Assembly (NCBI GenBank): GCA_018057635.1
Contig: JAGPDJ010000021.1
Span: 1 to 15,275 of the forward strand
Direction: 5' to 3'
Length of the DNA: 15,275 bases
DNA from: Ferruginibacter sp.
GTDB taxonomy: Bacteria; Bacteroidota; Bacteroidia; Chitinophagales; Chitinophagaceae
Below, piece after piece: positions 1 to 6,958 of this stretch. Position numbers and translations under genes: made by a program. The stretch's first letter is position 1. Each line of letters starts with the position of its first letter. The notes below the pieces were generated by a model. The model did not search any database, was not told the DNA's origin, and was given only the letters and a program-made list of their open reading frames with translations.

Positions 1-754
1 CCGGCAAATACAAAGGCGCATGTAGAACATAACCTAGAAAAGCCGGAATAAATAGCATTATTTTTTTTGCAGGATGCTGGTGAATATAGAAATGATTTTT
101 TATTTTTTCTGTGTCCCCTTTCTCCGTTTCCAGTACAAGAGCACTTAATTCAGTTCTTAACCGGTCGTTGAACTCATTGATCGTTTTACCAAAACCCTCA
201 ACAGAACGGATGTCATTTTCAGTAATAATATTTCCAAAATTAAGCCGGATGTTTTTTCCAAAAGAATGGAATGACTGGTAATTAATTCCTGCAGGCAATA
301 TTTTTAAAGGAATGCCTTCCTGCCAGCTGCTTTGGGCAAGCCTTGCTGTGCCTTTTTTTAATGGCCTTAGTTTCCATTCATTGATGCATCTTCCTTCGCT
401 AAATATCAAAACAATCCCGTTTTTTTTAAATATTTCTTTGCAATTTTCAAAAGTTTCATAATTATTTTCCAGGTTCTCTACACCTTCACTGATGCGGTAA
501 ACCGGGAACATATTTAATGACAACAGCAGCTTCTTGTAAAAAGGTTTTACAAAAGCATCTCCCCTGGCAAGTGAATAAACAGGCCTTTTAAAAAGGGTAG
601 ATAATATGATGGCATCCAGGAAAGAGTTCGGGTGATTTGCCGCAATCAGCAAAGGCCCTTTTAATGACAGATATTCTTTATTATTTATAGCCAGGTGCCT
701 GCAATAGATCCACAGTGCAAATTTTGCCGGTATATAAAGCAATCGGTAAAGCAA
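1..754 (-). CDS. PlsC-like phospholipid/glycerol acyltransferase (3' end missing)
   Basis: This frame runs from the left edge of the window on the minus strand and is open for about 251 codons; its C-terminus lies outside. It resembles lysophospholipid acyltransferases, which acylate lysophosphatidic acid or related lipids at the inner membrane. Visible motifs are NHPNSFLD near residues 40-47 (the catalytic H and D, in the HX5D spacing of some Bacteroidota members), FPVYR near residue 90, and a FSEGR block followed by LRPLKKGTARLA, corresponding to the FPEGTR substrate-binding motif. No ATG is available: the frame is closed by TAA at 764-766, and the first usable start is TTG at 752-754, with another TTG at 740-742. 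The start is therefore uncertain. It lies 25 bp after the yqgE stop on the same strand, so the two are probably cotranscribed. Family assignment is confident; the exact substrate is unknown. Confidence 0.82.
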   Translation of the reverse strand, partial: MLYRLLYIPAKFALWIYCRHLAINNKEYLSLKGPLLIAANHPNSFLDAIILSTLFKRPVYSLARGDAFVKPFYKKLLLSLNMFPVYRISEGVENLENNYETFENCKEIFKKNGIVLIFSEGRCINEWKLRPLKKGTARLAQSSWQEGIPLKILPAGINYQSFHSFGKNIRLNFGNIITENDIRSVEGFGKTINEFNDRLRTELSALVLETEKGDTEKIKNHFYIHQHPAKKIMLFIPAFLGYVLHAPLYLP

Positions 755-779
755 ATGAGTATTTTACAAATGAAATTAA

Positions 780-1331
780 TTAATTTAACTGCGGGTCTAT
801 CGGGTAGTTGATCAGCATTTCATATTCACCACCCAGGTGTTTCAGGCTTTCTTTCCATACATCTTCAGGTGCAGTATTGAATACTAAATTTCGGGTAGTG
901 GTTGCCGTTAGCCAGCTTTTTTCAGCCAGCTCTTCCGCAAGCTGGCCTTTTTCCCATCCGCTGTATCCAACAAAAAATTTTATTTTATCATTTTCAATCT
1001 TATTGCTGTTAAGCAATGTTTTTACGGTTTCAAAATCGCCTCCCCAGTATATTTCATCTGAAATTTTATAACAATCAGGGATCAGGTCGGGATATTGATG
1101 TATATAATGCACTGTGTCTGTCTGAACCGGCCCGCCATAATACACAGGCACTTCAGTACCGTCCAGACCGGTGATAAGCAGGTCCAGTGTCTGCTCCACA
1201 GCTTTATTTAAAACAAAGCCAAAACTCCCTTCATCAGAATGCCGGCACATAAATACAACGGTTCGCATAAAATTCGGATCTTTTAAAAAAGGATCTGCAA
1301 TTAACAATGTATTTTGCGCCGGTTCTATCAT
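780..1331 (-). CDS. yqgE: YqgE/AlgH family protein (UPF0301)
   Basis: This is a 183-residue protein, matching the usual length of about 185 for the family. Family signatures are clear: an N-terminal NTLLIADPFLKDPNF segment, GFVLNK near residues 38-43, YYGGPV near residue 65, and YSGWEKGQL near residue 123. The biochemical role is not established; AlgH was first linked to alginate regulation in Pseudomonas, but that function cannot be transferred here. It is predicted to be cytoplasmic, with no signal peptide or membrane segment. The ATG at 1329-1331 is the natural start because the conserved N-terminus begins a few residues later. No Shine-Dalgarno motif precedes it, as is normal in Bacteroidota. 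It is divergent from the histidine kinase gene and lies just upstream of the acyltransferase gene. Confidence 0.93.
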   Translation of the reverse strand: MIEPAQNTLLIADPFLKDPNFMRTVVFMCRHSDEGSFGFVLNKAVEQTLDLLITGLDGTEVPVYYGGPVQTDTVHYIHQYPDLIPDCYKISDEIYWGGDFETVKTLLNSNKIENDKIKFFVGYSGWEKGQLAEELAEKSWLTATTTRNLVFNTAPEDVWKESLKHLGGEYEMLINYPIDPQLN

Positions 1332-1425
1332 ATTTCTAAAGTATGATATTATTGGTTAACGGGATAAAAAATATACAATTCTTTTTGTGGTAAACCTTAG
1401 TTAAATTTAACGCGGCATCATTAAT

Positions 1426-1460
1426 TTATTTTTGCTACGGCAATTGTGGTTTATTTTTGC
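1426..1460 (+). promoter_or_regulatory. Putative Bacteroidota-type promoter(s) for the histidine kinase gene
   Basis: The 10-mer TTATTTTTGC occurs twice, at 1426-1435 and 1451-1460, exactly 25 bp apart. Each contains TATTTTTG, a perfect match to the Bacteroidota -7 consensus TAnnTTTG. The TTTG of the first copy (1431-1434) lies 17 bp upstream of the second box (1452-1459). That resembles the -33 TTTG element, although a spacing of about 19-21 bp is more usual. A start about 7 bp beyond the second box would give a leader of about 30 nt to the ATG at 1499. This is inferred from consensus only. Confidence 0.45.
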
Positions 1461-1498
1461 AGCATTGCCTTGCCAGGCAGGTTGAAGTATTATCAATT

Positions 1499-2818
1499 AT
1501 GAAAAGAATTTTTCCCATCATCACAGTTTTGATCCTGCTTTCCTTACTGGGCCTGATATTTTTCCAGTTCTTATGGCTCAAAAGTGCAAAAGAAGTTAAA
1601 GAGCAGCAACTCATTGATAATATAAACCGGGCCACCAATGATGCAGCAGAAAAGCTAATGCAGGATAAACGTTTCCCACCCATCACTAAAAATCAGAATC
1701 TTTTTTTTCCGAATGAAAAAATGCAGCGGGAATTTTACCGGCCATCTGTATTGCAACGTTATACCAAAGAAGAAATAGCTGATGTGATCCGGCAATCACT
1801 CGATAAAAATAATCTGAAAGGAGCACCTTTCGAGTATGCGATCACTCAAAATTCTATTACTGGCGATGAAATTCAGACTGACAATTTTTACAAATATTAT
1901 ATAGATACAATCAACAATACGCATCACATTATTGAATTGGTTCCTCCCCCCGGCAGCAACATGGAAAACCTGGCCAAAGAAGAATTCCTGATTGTAATTG
2001 TGCCTCATCAGCGAAGTATCATCATCAAAGAAATCACCTGGTTTATCCTGGGCGCAATTTTTTTCACACTCATCATTACAACAGCTTTTTTTCTTACCAT
2101 ACGTACCTTGTTGAGGCAAAAGAAACTCAGTGAAATCAAATCAGATTTCATTAACAACATGACCCATGAATTTAAAACGCCCCTTGCAACTATTTCATTG
2201 GCAGTAGACGCACTGAAGAATGAAAAAGTTACTGCAGACAAGGAAAAAACAAATTACTTTATTGCTGTAATTAAGGAAGAGAACAAGCGAATGAATAAGC
2301 AGGTAGAAACCATATTGCAGGCGGCTTTGCTTGATAAACAGGAAGTGCAGCTTAATCTTAAAAAGCTATCGGCACATGCTATGATCCGGAGTGCTTTGAA
2401 CAATATTGAATTACCGGTAAATGAGAAGCAAGGTAAACTGGAAGTAAGCCTTGATGCATTAAAAGATATCATCATGGCCGATGAAGTGCATTTTACGAAC
2501 CTTATCAATAATCTCCTTGATAATGCTGTAAAATACTCAAACGAAAACCTGGTCATTAAATTAAGTACTTCCAATACCGGAAACCTTTTAAAAATTAAGA
2601 TAGAGGATAATGGGATCGGTATGAATAAAGAAACCCTCAGCCGGATATTTGAAAAATTTTACCGGGCTCATACCGGAAATATTCACAATGTTAAAGGTTT
2701 CGGCCTGGGCCTAAGCTATGTTAAAACAATGATTGATGCCCACAAAGGCAATATAAAAGCAGAAAGTACCCTCGGAAAAGGCACCTGTTTTACTGTTACC
2801 ATACCACTTGCCAAATGA
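1499..2818 (+). CDS. Membrane sensor histidine kinase, no adjacent response regulator
   Basis: This 439-residue two-component sensor kinase senses a signal through its extracytoplasmic part and autophosphorylates a histidine in the cytoplasm. TM1 spans about residues 5-27, the periplasmic region about 28-178, and TM2 about 180-201. The H box FINNMTHEFKTPL puts the phospho-acceptor at H223. The ATPase domain has the N box LLDNAVKYS (N342), G1 DNGIGM (370-375), the F box FEKFYRAH, and G2 GFGLGL (400-405). The ATG at 1499 is preferred because TM1 follows at once; the upstream in-frame TTG at 1457 falls inside a promoter-like TATTTTTG box. No receiver or DNA-binding gene follows: the next gene is mraZ, 198 bp away. 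The periplasmic region has no domain I recognise, so the signal is unknown. The partner regulator must be encoded elsewhere. Confidence 0.93.
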   Translation: MKRIFPIITVLILLSLLGLIFFQFLWLKSAKEVKEQQLIDNINRATNDAAEKLMQDKRFPPITKNQNLFFPNEKMQREFYRPSVLQRYTKEEIADVIRQSLDKNNLKGAPFEYAITQNSITGDEIQTDNFYKYYIDTINNTHHIIELVPPPGSNMENLAKEEFLIVIVPHQRSIIIKEITWFILGAIFFTLIITTAFFLTIRTLLRQKKLSEIKSDFINNMTHEFKTPLATISLAVDALKNEKVTADKEKTNYFIAVIKEENKRMNKQVETILQAALLDKQEVQLNLKKLSAHAMIRSALNNIELPVNEKQGKLEVSLDALKDIIMADEVHFTNLINNLLDNAVKYSNENLVIKLSTSNTGNLLKIKIEDNGIGMNKETLSRIFEKFYRAHTGNIHNVKGFGLGLSYVKTMIDAHKGNIKAESTLGKGTCFTVTIPLAK

Positions 2819-2828
2819 AATATTGCGG

Positions 2829-2837
2829 TTATCCACA
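2829..2837 (+). promoter_or_regulatory. DnaA box, perfect TTATCCACA
   Basis: This is an exact match to the canonical 9-bp DnaA box, 10 bp after the kinase stop codon. A weaker relative (CTTTCCACA, two mismatches) follows at 2849-2857. It forms a cluster with the two boxes on the opposite strand at 2922-2930 and 2980-2988. DnaA binding is inferred from sequence only. Confidence 0.55.
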
Positions 2838-2921
2838 GATATTAACAGCTTTCCACAATCAGTACACACCTGTTTACCCCCATTATCTCCTTAAATCCCC
2901 TTCCAGTATACCCAAATCCCT

Positions 2922-2930
2922 TGTGGATAA
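2922..2930 (-). promoter_or_regulatory. DnaA box, perfect TTATCCACA on the minus strand
   Basis: The plus strand reads TGTGGATAA, the exact reverse complement of TTATCCACA, so this box faces the one at 2829-2837 across 84 bp. An A/T-rich segment (about 2927-2948, A and T runs) lies directly beside it, as unwinding elements do at origins. The 90 bp before it (2831-2920) contain 33 C and only 5 G on the plus strand. Confidence 0.55.
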
Positions 2931-2955
2931 AAAACTTTTTTAAAATATGTGTCAT

Positions 2956-2985
2956 AAAGTGGGAAAAAGTGTTATTTTGTGTGAA
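2956..2985 (+). promoter_or_regulatory. Putative MraZ operator: three half-sites at 10-bp spacing
   Basis: Three 10-bp units lie end to end: AAAGTGGGAA (2956-2965), AAAGTGTTAT (2966-2975) and TTTGTGTGAA (2976-2985). MraZ is known to bind direct repeats once per helical turn upstream of its own gene: TGGGN with 5-nt spacers in E. coli, and AAAGTG-type repeats in mycoplasmas. Here TGGGA, TGTTA and TGTGA occur at exactly this spacing. A TATTTTG resembling a -7 element (2973-2979) lies within the array, so MraZ binding would cover the promoter. The site ends 31 bp before the mraZ start. Autoregulation of the dcw operon is inferred. Confidence 0.6.
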
Positions 2986-2988
2986 TAA
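2980..2988 (-). promoter_or_regulatory. DnaA-like box TTATTCACA on the minus strand
   Basis: The plus strand reads TGTGAATAA, whose complement fits the relaxed consensus TTATNCACA. It overlaps the third MraZ half-site, so it may be fortuitous, or it may allow competition between DnaA and MraZ at the mraZ promoter. Confidence 0.35.
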
Positions 2989-3016
2989 TTCTTAAAATAA
3001 CCAACAAAACCCCTTA

Positions 3017-3484
3017 ATGATAGGATTTATAGGCGAATATGAATCTACGATTGATGCCAAAGGGCGCTTTCTATTGCCTTCCGGCTTTAAAAAACAATTG
3101 CCTGAACAGGAGAGTTATGTATTTGTCATAAACCGGGGTTTTGAAAAATGTCTAACACTCTATCCAATCCAAAGCTGGGAGCCCATTTTCAAAGAAATCA
3201 GCCAGTTAAATGACTTTGATCCAAAAGTGAGGGCCTTTCGCCGTAATTTTTTAAACGGCGCCATCCAACTTGAACTGGATTCTGCAGGCAGGGTTCTTTT
3301 ACCTAAGAATTTATTGGAACATGCTTCTCTTGATAAAGATATCGTACTGGTATCGGCATTGAATAAAATTGAGATCTGGGATAAAAAAATATATAAAGAG
3401 CTCTTTGAATCTTTTTCGCCGGAAGCATTCAGCGACCTGGCCAATGAGGTGATGAATAAGAAAGCTGACAAGCTGAATGGTTGA
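3017..3484 (+). CDS. mraZ: MraZ, transcriptional regulator of the dcw cluster
   Basis: MraZ is a ring-forming DNA-binding protein of the AbrB/MazE-like fold that represses its own operon in E. coli. The 155-residue product matches the family length. It has the expected two tandem domains, each with a DxxxR signature: DAKGRFLLP (D13, R17) and DSAGRVLLP (D88, R92). The ATG at 3017 gives the typical N-terminus (MIGFIGEYESTIDAKGR); no Shine-Dalgarno motif precedes it. It is the first gene of the plus-strand cell wall cluster and lies 6 bp before rsmH. A candidate operator for the protein lies at 2956-2985. Identity is essentially certain; the regulatory target is inferred from the adjacent repeats. 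Confidence 0.97.
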   Translation: MIGFIGEYESTIDAKGRFLLPSGFKKQLPEQESYVFVINRGFEKCLTLYPIQSWEPIFKEISQLNDFDPKVRAFRRNFLNGAIQLELDSAGRVLLPKNLLEHASLDKDIVLVSALNKIEIWDKKIYKELFESFSPEAFSDLANEVMNKKADKLNG

Positions 3485-3490
3485 TAAAAC

Positions 3491-4441
3491 ATGAATGAAC
3501 CGAATAAAATAAAGGGTTTAAACGAATCAAACCATCAACAGCCGAACTATCACATACCGGTATTGCTGCAGGAAGTAATGGAAGGATTGGATATAAAAGC
3601 AGATGGGATTTATGTGGATTGCACATTTGGCGGAGGCGGACATAGCAAGGCAATACTTCAAAAACTGGGAATTCAGGGAAAACTGATCGTATTTGACCAG
3701 GATGCTGCAGCTAAAGAAAATTTGCCGGCTGATGAAAGAGTGATTTTTGTTCAACAGAATTTTCGACACCTGCAAAAATTCTTAAGGGTACATAAATCAG
3801 TACAGGTTGATGGCATACTCGCAGACCTGGGTGTTTCCAGTCACCAGTTTGATGAAGCAGCACGGGGTTTTTCAACAAGGTTTGATGCTGCACTGGATAT
3901 GCGGATGGATCAACGGCAAACAACAACAGCAGCCGATATCCTGAATAAATATACCGAGCAGCAACTGCATAAGATATTTGAAAAATATGGCGAAGTAACC
4001 AATTCAAAAACACTGGCGAAAACAATCACCGTGCAAAGAATGATTACGCCGCTAAAAACGGTTAACCAGTTTAAACAGGCGGTTAACCAGGTAGTAAAGG
4101 GAAACCCAAACAAATATTTCGCCCAGGTTTTCCAGGCATTGCGGATAGAAGTGAATGATGAAATAAAAGCACTGGAAGAAATGTTGCTGCAAACACTGGC
4201 AGTTTTGAAACCGGGAGGAAGAATAGCAGTGATCACATTTCATTCTTTGGAAGACAGGATAGTAAAGAATTTTTTTAAACAAGGATCATTTGATGAAGAA
4301 GTAGAAGATGATGTGTATGGAAGAAAAAAAGAAAGCCCGTTTTTAATCGTAACCAAAAAACCAATTGTTGCCGGCGCAGAAGAGTTGCGTAACAATTCAA
4401 GATCACGTAGTGCAAAACTGAGGATCGCTTCAAAGAAATAA
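3491..4441 (+). CDS. rsmH: 16S rRNA (cytosine(1402)-N(4))-methyltransferase RsmH (MraW)
   Basis: This enzyme uses S-adenosylmethionine to methylate N4 of C1402 in the decoding centre of 16S rRNA. The 316-residue protein has the family's usual length and motifs: HIPVLLQEVM near residue 21, the SAM-binding VDCTFGGGGHS (42-52), DGILADLGVSSHQFD (107-121), RGFSTRFDAALDMRM, the late FHSLEDRIVK, and the C-terminal NNSRSRSAKLR. The ATG at 3491 adds about 20 residues before the conserved core, within the normal range. It sits in its standard place, 6 bp after mraZ and 2 bp before the ftsL-like gene, and is very probably cotranscribed with both. Confidence 0.97.
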   Translation: MNEPNKIKGLNESNHQQPNYHIPVLLQEVMEGLDIKADGIYVDCTFGGGGHSKAILQKLGIQGKLIVFDQDAAAKENLPADERVIFVQQNFRHLQKFLRVHKSVQVDGILADLGVSSHQFDEAARGFSTRFDAALDMRMDQRQTTTAADILNKYTEQQLHKIFEKYGEVTNSKTLAKTITVQRMITPLKTVNQFKQAVNQVVKGNPNKYFAQVFQALRIEVNDEIKALEEMLLQTLAVLKPGGRIAVITFHSLEDRIVKNFFKQGSFDEEVEDDVYGRKKESPFLIVTKKPIVAGAEELRNNSRSRSAKLRIASKK

Positions 4442-4443
4442 AT

Positions 4444-4779
4444 ATGAGTGAAGAGCAGGTAAATACTACACAGCAGGGAAATGCTAAAACTGACTGGAAA
4501 CGGTTTTTTAATTATCGTTTTATTGTAAAGAATATTCCTTTCTTCCTTTTCCTGTCAGTGTTAGCAGTGTTGTATATATACAACGGGCATTATGCAGACA
4601 AACTGGTGAGGAAGATCGCAGCAAGTGAAAAGAATATAAAGGAACTGGAGTATGAATACAAGTCTGTAAAAAGCGAAGTGATTTTCAGGAGCAAGGCAAG
4701 TGAACTGGTAAGGGCTGTTGAACCTCTGGGATTGCGGGAATTATCCAGGCCGCCAATTTTACTGGACAGTTTAAAGTAA
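4444..4779 (+). CDS. FtsL-like cell division protein
   Basis: This 111-residue bitopic membrane protein has a cytoplasmic N-terminus of about 30 residues. A single transmembrane segment (about 31-47, IPFFLFLSVLAVLYIYN) is followed by a charged periplasmic coiled-coil-like stretch (about 50-85, with KNIKELEYEYKSVKSEV). It lies 2 bp after rsmH and just before ftsI, exactly where ftsL lies in other dcw clusters. FtsL forms a septal complex with FtsB/DivIC and FtsQ that activates FtsWI. Sequence resemblance to E. coli FtsL is slight, so the call rests on topology, size and position; it fits the divergent FtsL-like family of Bacteroidota. Confidence 0.85.
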   Translation: MSEEQVNTTQQGNAKTDWKRFFNYRFIVKNIPFFLFLSVLAVLYIYNGHYADKLVRKIAASEKNIKELEYEYKSVKSEVIFRSKASELVRAVEPLGLRELSRPPILLDSLK

Positions 4780-4821
4780 GGATTAAAAAAATAAAATTAA
4801 CCTAATAACATAGCGGCTTGC

Positions 4822-6948
4822 GTGGAGATTAAAAATGACATATTGTGGAGAGTTTATTTATGCTTCCTCGGCATAATATTACTGGGTGTAATGGTATTGG
4901 GCAGAGCTGTCTATATTCAACAGGTTCAGGGAGATTACTGGGTTGGGTTGGGAGACAGCCTTCATTTAAAATACCTGCCTATTGAAGCAGAACGGGGAAC
5001 TATTTACAGCGAAGATGGAAATATGTTAAGTACATCTGTTCCCATTTTTGATATCTATGTAGATTTTGCAGCAGATGGGTTAAGGGAAAAACAAGGAAAA
5101 CGGTTTAAAGAAAATGTTGATTCACTCAGTATAAGCCTGGCCAATCTTTTCCGGGATAAAACAAGTGCCGAATACAAAAAACAATTGCAACTGGCCTATA
5201 AAAATAAAGACCGTTATTTTTTATTGAAAAGAAAGATATCATTTGATGAATTCAGGGAGTTGCGCAATTTTCCGCTGGTAAGGCAGGGAAGGAACAAGAG
5301 CGGCTTTATAGTTGATCCAAGAGATAAAAGGATCAATCCGTATGTGTTGCTTGCAAACCGCACCATTGGTCTTTCAAGAGAGGATTCTACAAAAAATGTT
5401 GGCCTGGAAAGAACTTATGACAGCCTGCTGAAAGGTACAACCGGCCAGCGGCTGATGCGTTATGCGGCAGGTGCTTATATGCCTGTTGAAGGAGCAGAAG
5501 TAGACCCGGTAAATGGCAAGAACATTATTTCTACACTGGATACTTATATTCAGGATGTAGCTGAGAATGCACTGATGAAAATGCTGGTAAACAACAATTC
5601 ACTTCACGGTACAGCCATTGTGATGGAAACGGCTACAGGTAAAATAAAAGCGATCGCAAACCTTGGGAAGCAACCCGATGGAACCTACACGGAAGACCTT
5701 AATTACGGTATTGGTAAAAGAACAGAACCAGGATCAATTTTTAAACTCGTAACATTGATCAGCTTGCTGGAAGATAAATACGTAGATAATAATTCTATTG
5801 TTGACTGCGAAAGAGGCGCTAAATATTTTTATGGCTTAAGAATCAAAGACTCACATTTAGGTACCGGTGCCATTACGGTGAAAGAAGCTTTTTTAAGAAG
5901 CAGCAATGTTGCTTTTGCAAAACTGGCCGACCAGTATTATCATAACCAGCCGGCAAAATTCACCGATCATTTGCATAAGCTGAGGCTTGATGTTATAACC
6001 GGTGTTGATATAACGGCATCTTCCGGTAAACCCATTATATACAAACCTGATAGTAAATACTGGCATCCTACCACAATTCCGTATATGGCTCACGGTTACG
6101 GACAGCTGGTTACTCCATTGCACATGCTGATGGTTTACAATGCAGTGGCAAACAACGGTAAGATGATGAGGCCTTACCTGGTGAGTGCTGTTGAGGATTA
6201 TGGTGTGGTTGTTAAAACAATAGAACCCCAGGTGCTGGAAGAAAATATTTGCAGTCCCGAAACACTTATCCAGGTAAAGGAATGTTTGAAAGCAGTGGTA
6301 GACAGTGTACATGGTACCGGGCACAGGATATTATTCGACAGCAATTACTCCATTTCCGGTAAAACCGGAACCGCAGTAACCGCTTTAAATAACAAAGGAT
6401 ATAATAAGGGGAATAAAATTTACCAGGCTTCTTTCATCGGCTATTTTCCTTCCGAGAACCCGAAATATTCTATGGCCGTTGTAATTCAGAACAGCAATGA
6501 ATCAAGGCTGATCTATGGAGCAGATGTTTCGGGAAGGGTATTTAAGGAAATCAGCGACCGCATCTACAATCATTATTTAAGTACTGCTTCACTGAATCTT
6601 CCTGCAAAACCTGATACATCCGTATATAAGTATTTCGGAATTAAAGAGGATCTCGGATCCATTTTCAGCTATTTAAACATGACTTCCATCGATTCGGCTG
6701 GTTCAGGGTACTGGAGATCATTGCAGTTGCAAAACAATGCAGCATTATTAAGGTTACCCGAAAATATTGTCAGCCAGGTTTCAGTAACACCGGATGTTAC
6801 CGGTATGGGCTTGAAAGATGCTGTTTATTTACTGGAAAACAAGGGATTTATAACATCAGTAAGTGGCAGGGGAAGGGTGATCAATCAAAGTATAGCAGCC
6901 GGTGCTGCATATAAAAAAGGACAAAGAATATCAATAGTGCTCAATTAA
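4822..6948 (+). CDS. ftsI: Penicillin-binding protein FtsI/PBP3 with C-terminal PASTA domain
   Basis: This is the septal D,D-transpeptidase that cross-links peptidoglycan during division; it is anchored in the inner membrane and acts in the periplasm. The 708 residues show an N-terminal membrane anchor (about 9-31) and a PBP dimerisation region (about 50-220, with the ERGTIY motif near 55-60). The transpeptidase domain follows, with SxxK S305-I-F-K308, SxN S360-S-N362 and KTG 514-516. A single PASTA domain occupies about 655-708 and begins VTPDVTGMGLKDA. A PASTA tail is common in FtsI of Bacteroidota and absent from E. coli FtsI. The start is GTG at 4822: an in-frame TAA at 4798-4800 leaves no ATG, and GTG gives the usual MEIKNDILWRVY N-terminus. 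It lies 42 bp after the ftsL-like gene and 10 bp before murE. Confidence 0.96.
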   Translation: MEIKNDILWRVYLCFLGIILLGVMVLGRAVYIQQVQGDYWVGLGDSLHLKYLPIEAERGTIYSEDGNMLSTSVPIFDIYVDFAADGLREKQGKRFKENVDSLSISLANLFRDKTSAEYKKQLQLAYKNKDRYFLLKRKISFDEFRELRNFPLVRQGRNKSGFIVDPRDKRINPYVLLANRTIGLSREDSTKNVGLERTYDSLLKGTTGQRLMRYAAGAYMPVEGAEVDPVNGKNIISTLDTYIQDVAENALMKMLVNNNSLHGTAIVMETATGKIKAIANLGKQPDGTYTEDLNYGIGKRTEPGSIFKLVTLISLLEDKYVDNNSIVDCERGAKYFYGLRIKDSHLGTGAITVKEAFLRSSNVAFAKLADQYYHNQPAKFTDHLHKLRLDVITGVDITASSGKPIIYKPDSKYWHPTTIPYMAHGYGQLVTPLHMLMVYNAVANNGKMMRPYLVSAVEDYGVVVKTIEPQVLEENICSPETLIQVKECLKAVVDSVHGTGHRILFDSNYSISGKTGTAVTALNNKGYNKGNKIYQASFIGYFPSENPKYSMAVVIQNSNESRLIYGADVSGRVFKEISDRIYNHYLSTASLNLPAKPDTSVYKYFGIKEDLGSIFSYLNMTSIDSAGSGYWRSLQLQNNAALLRLPENIVSQVSVTPDVTGMGLKDAVYLLENKGFITSVSGRGRVINQSIAAGAAYKKGQRISIVLN

Positions 6949-6958
6949 GGGCAAACAT

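Noticed and set aside
1457..1498. Upstream TTG start adding 14 residues to the histidine kinase.
   Set aside because: It lies inside a TAnnTTTG promoter-like box, and the ATG at 1499 directly precedes the first membrane segment.
4780..4821. Possible frameshifted or missing gene between the ftsL-like gene and ftsI.
   Set aside because: The 42 bp are A/T-rich, with stops in the ftsI frame at 4798-4800, and the GTG start gives a complete FtsI N-terminus.
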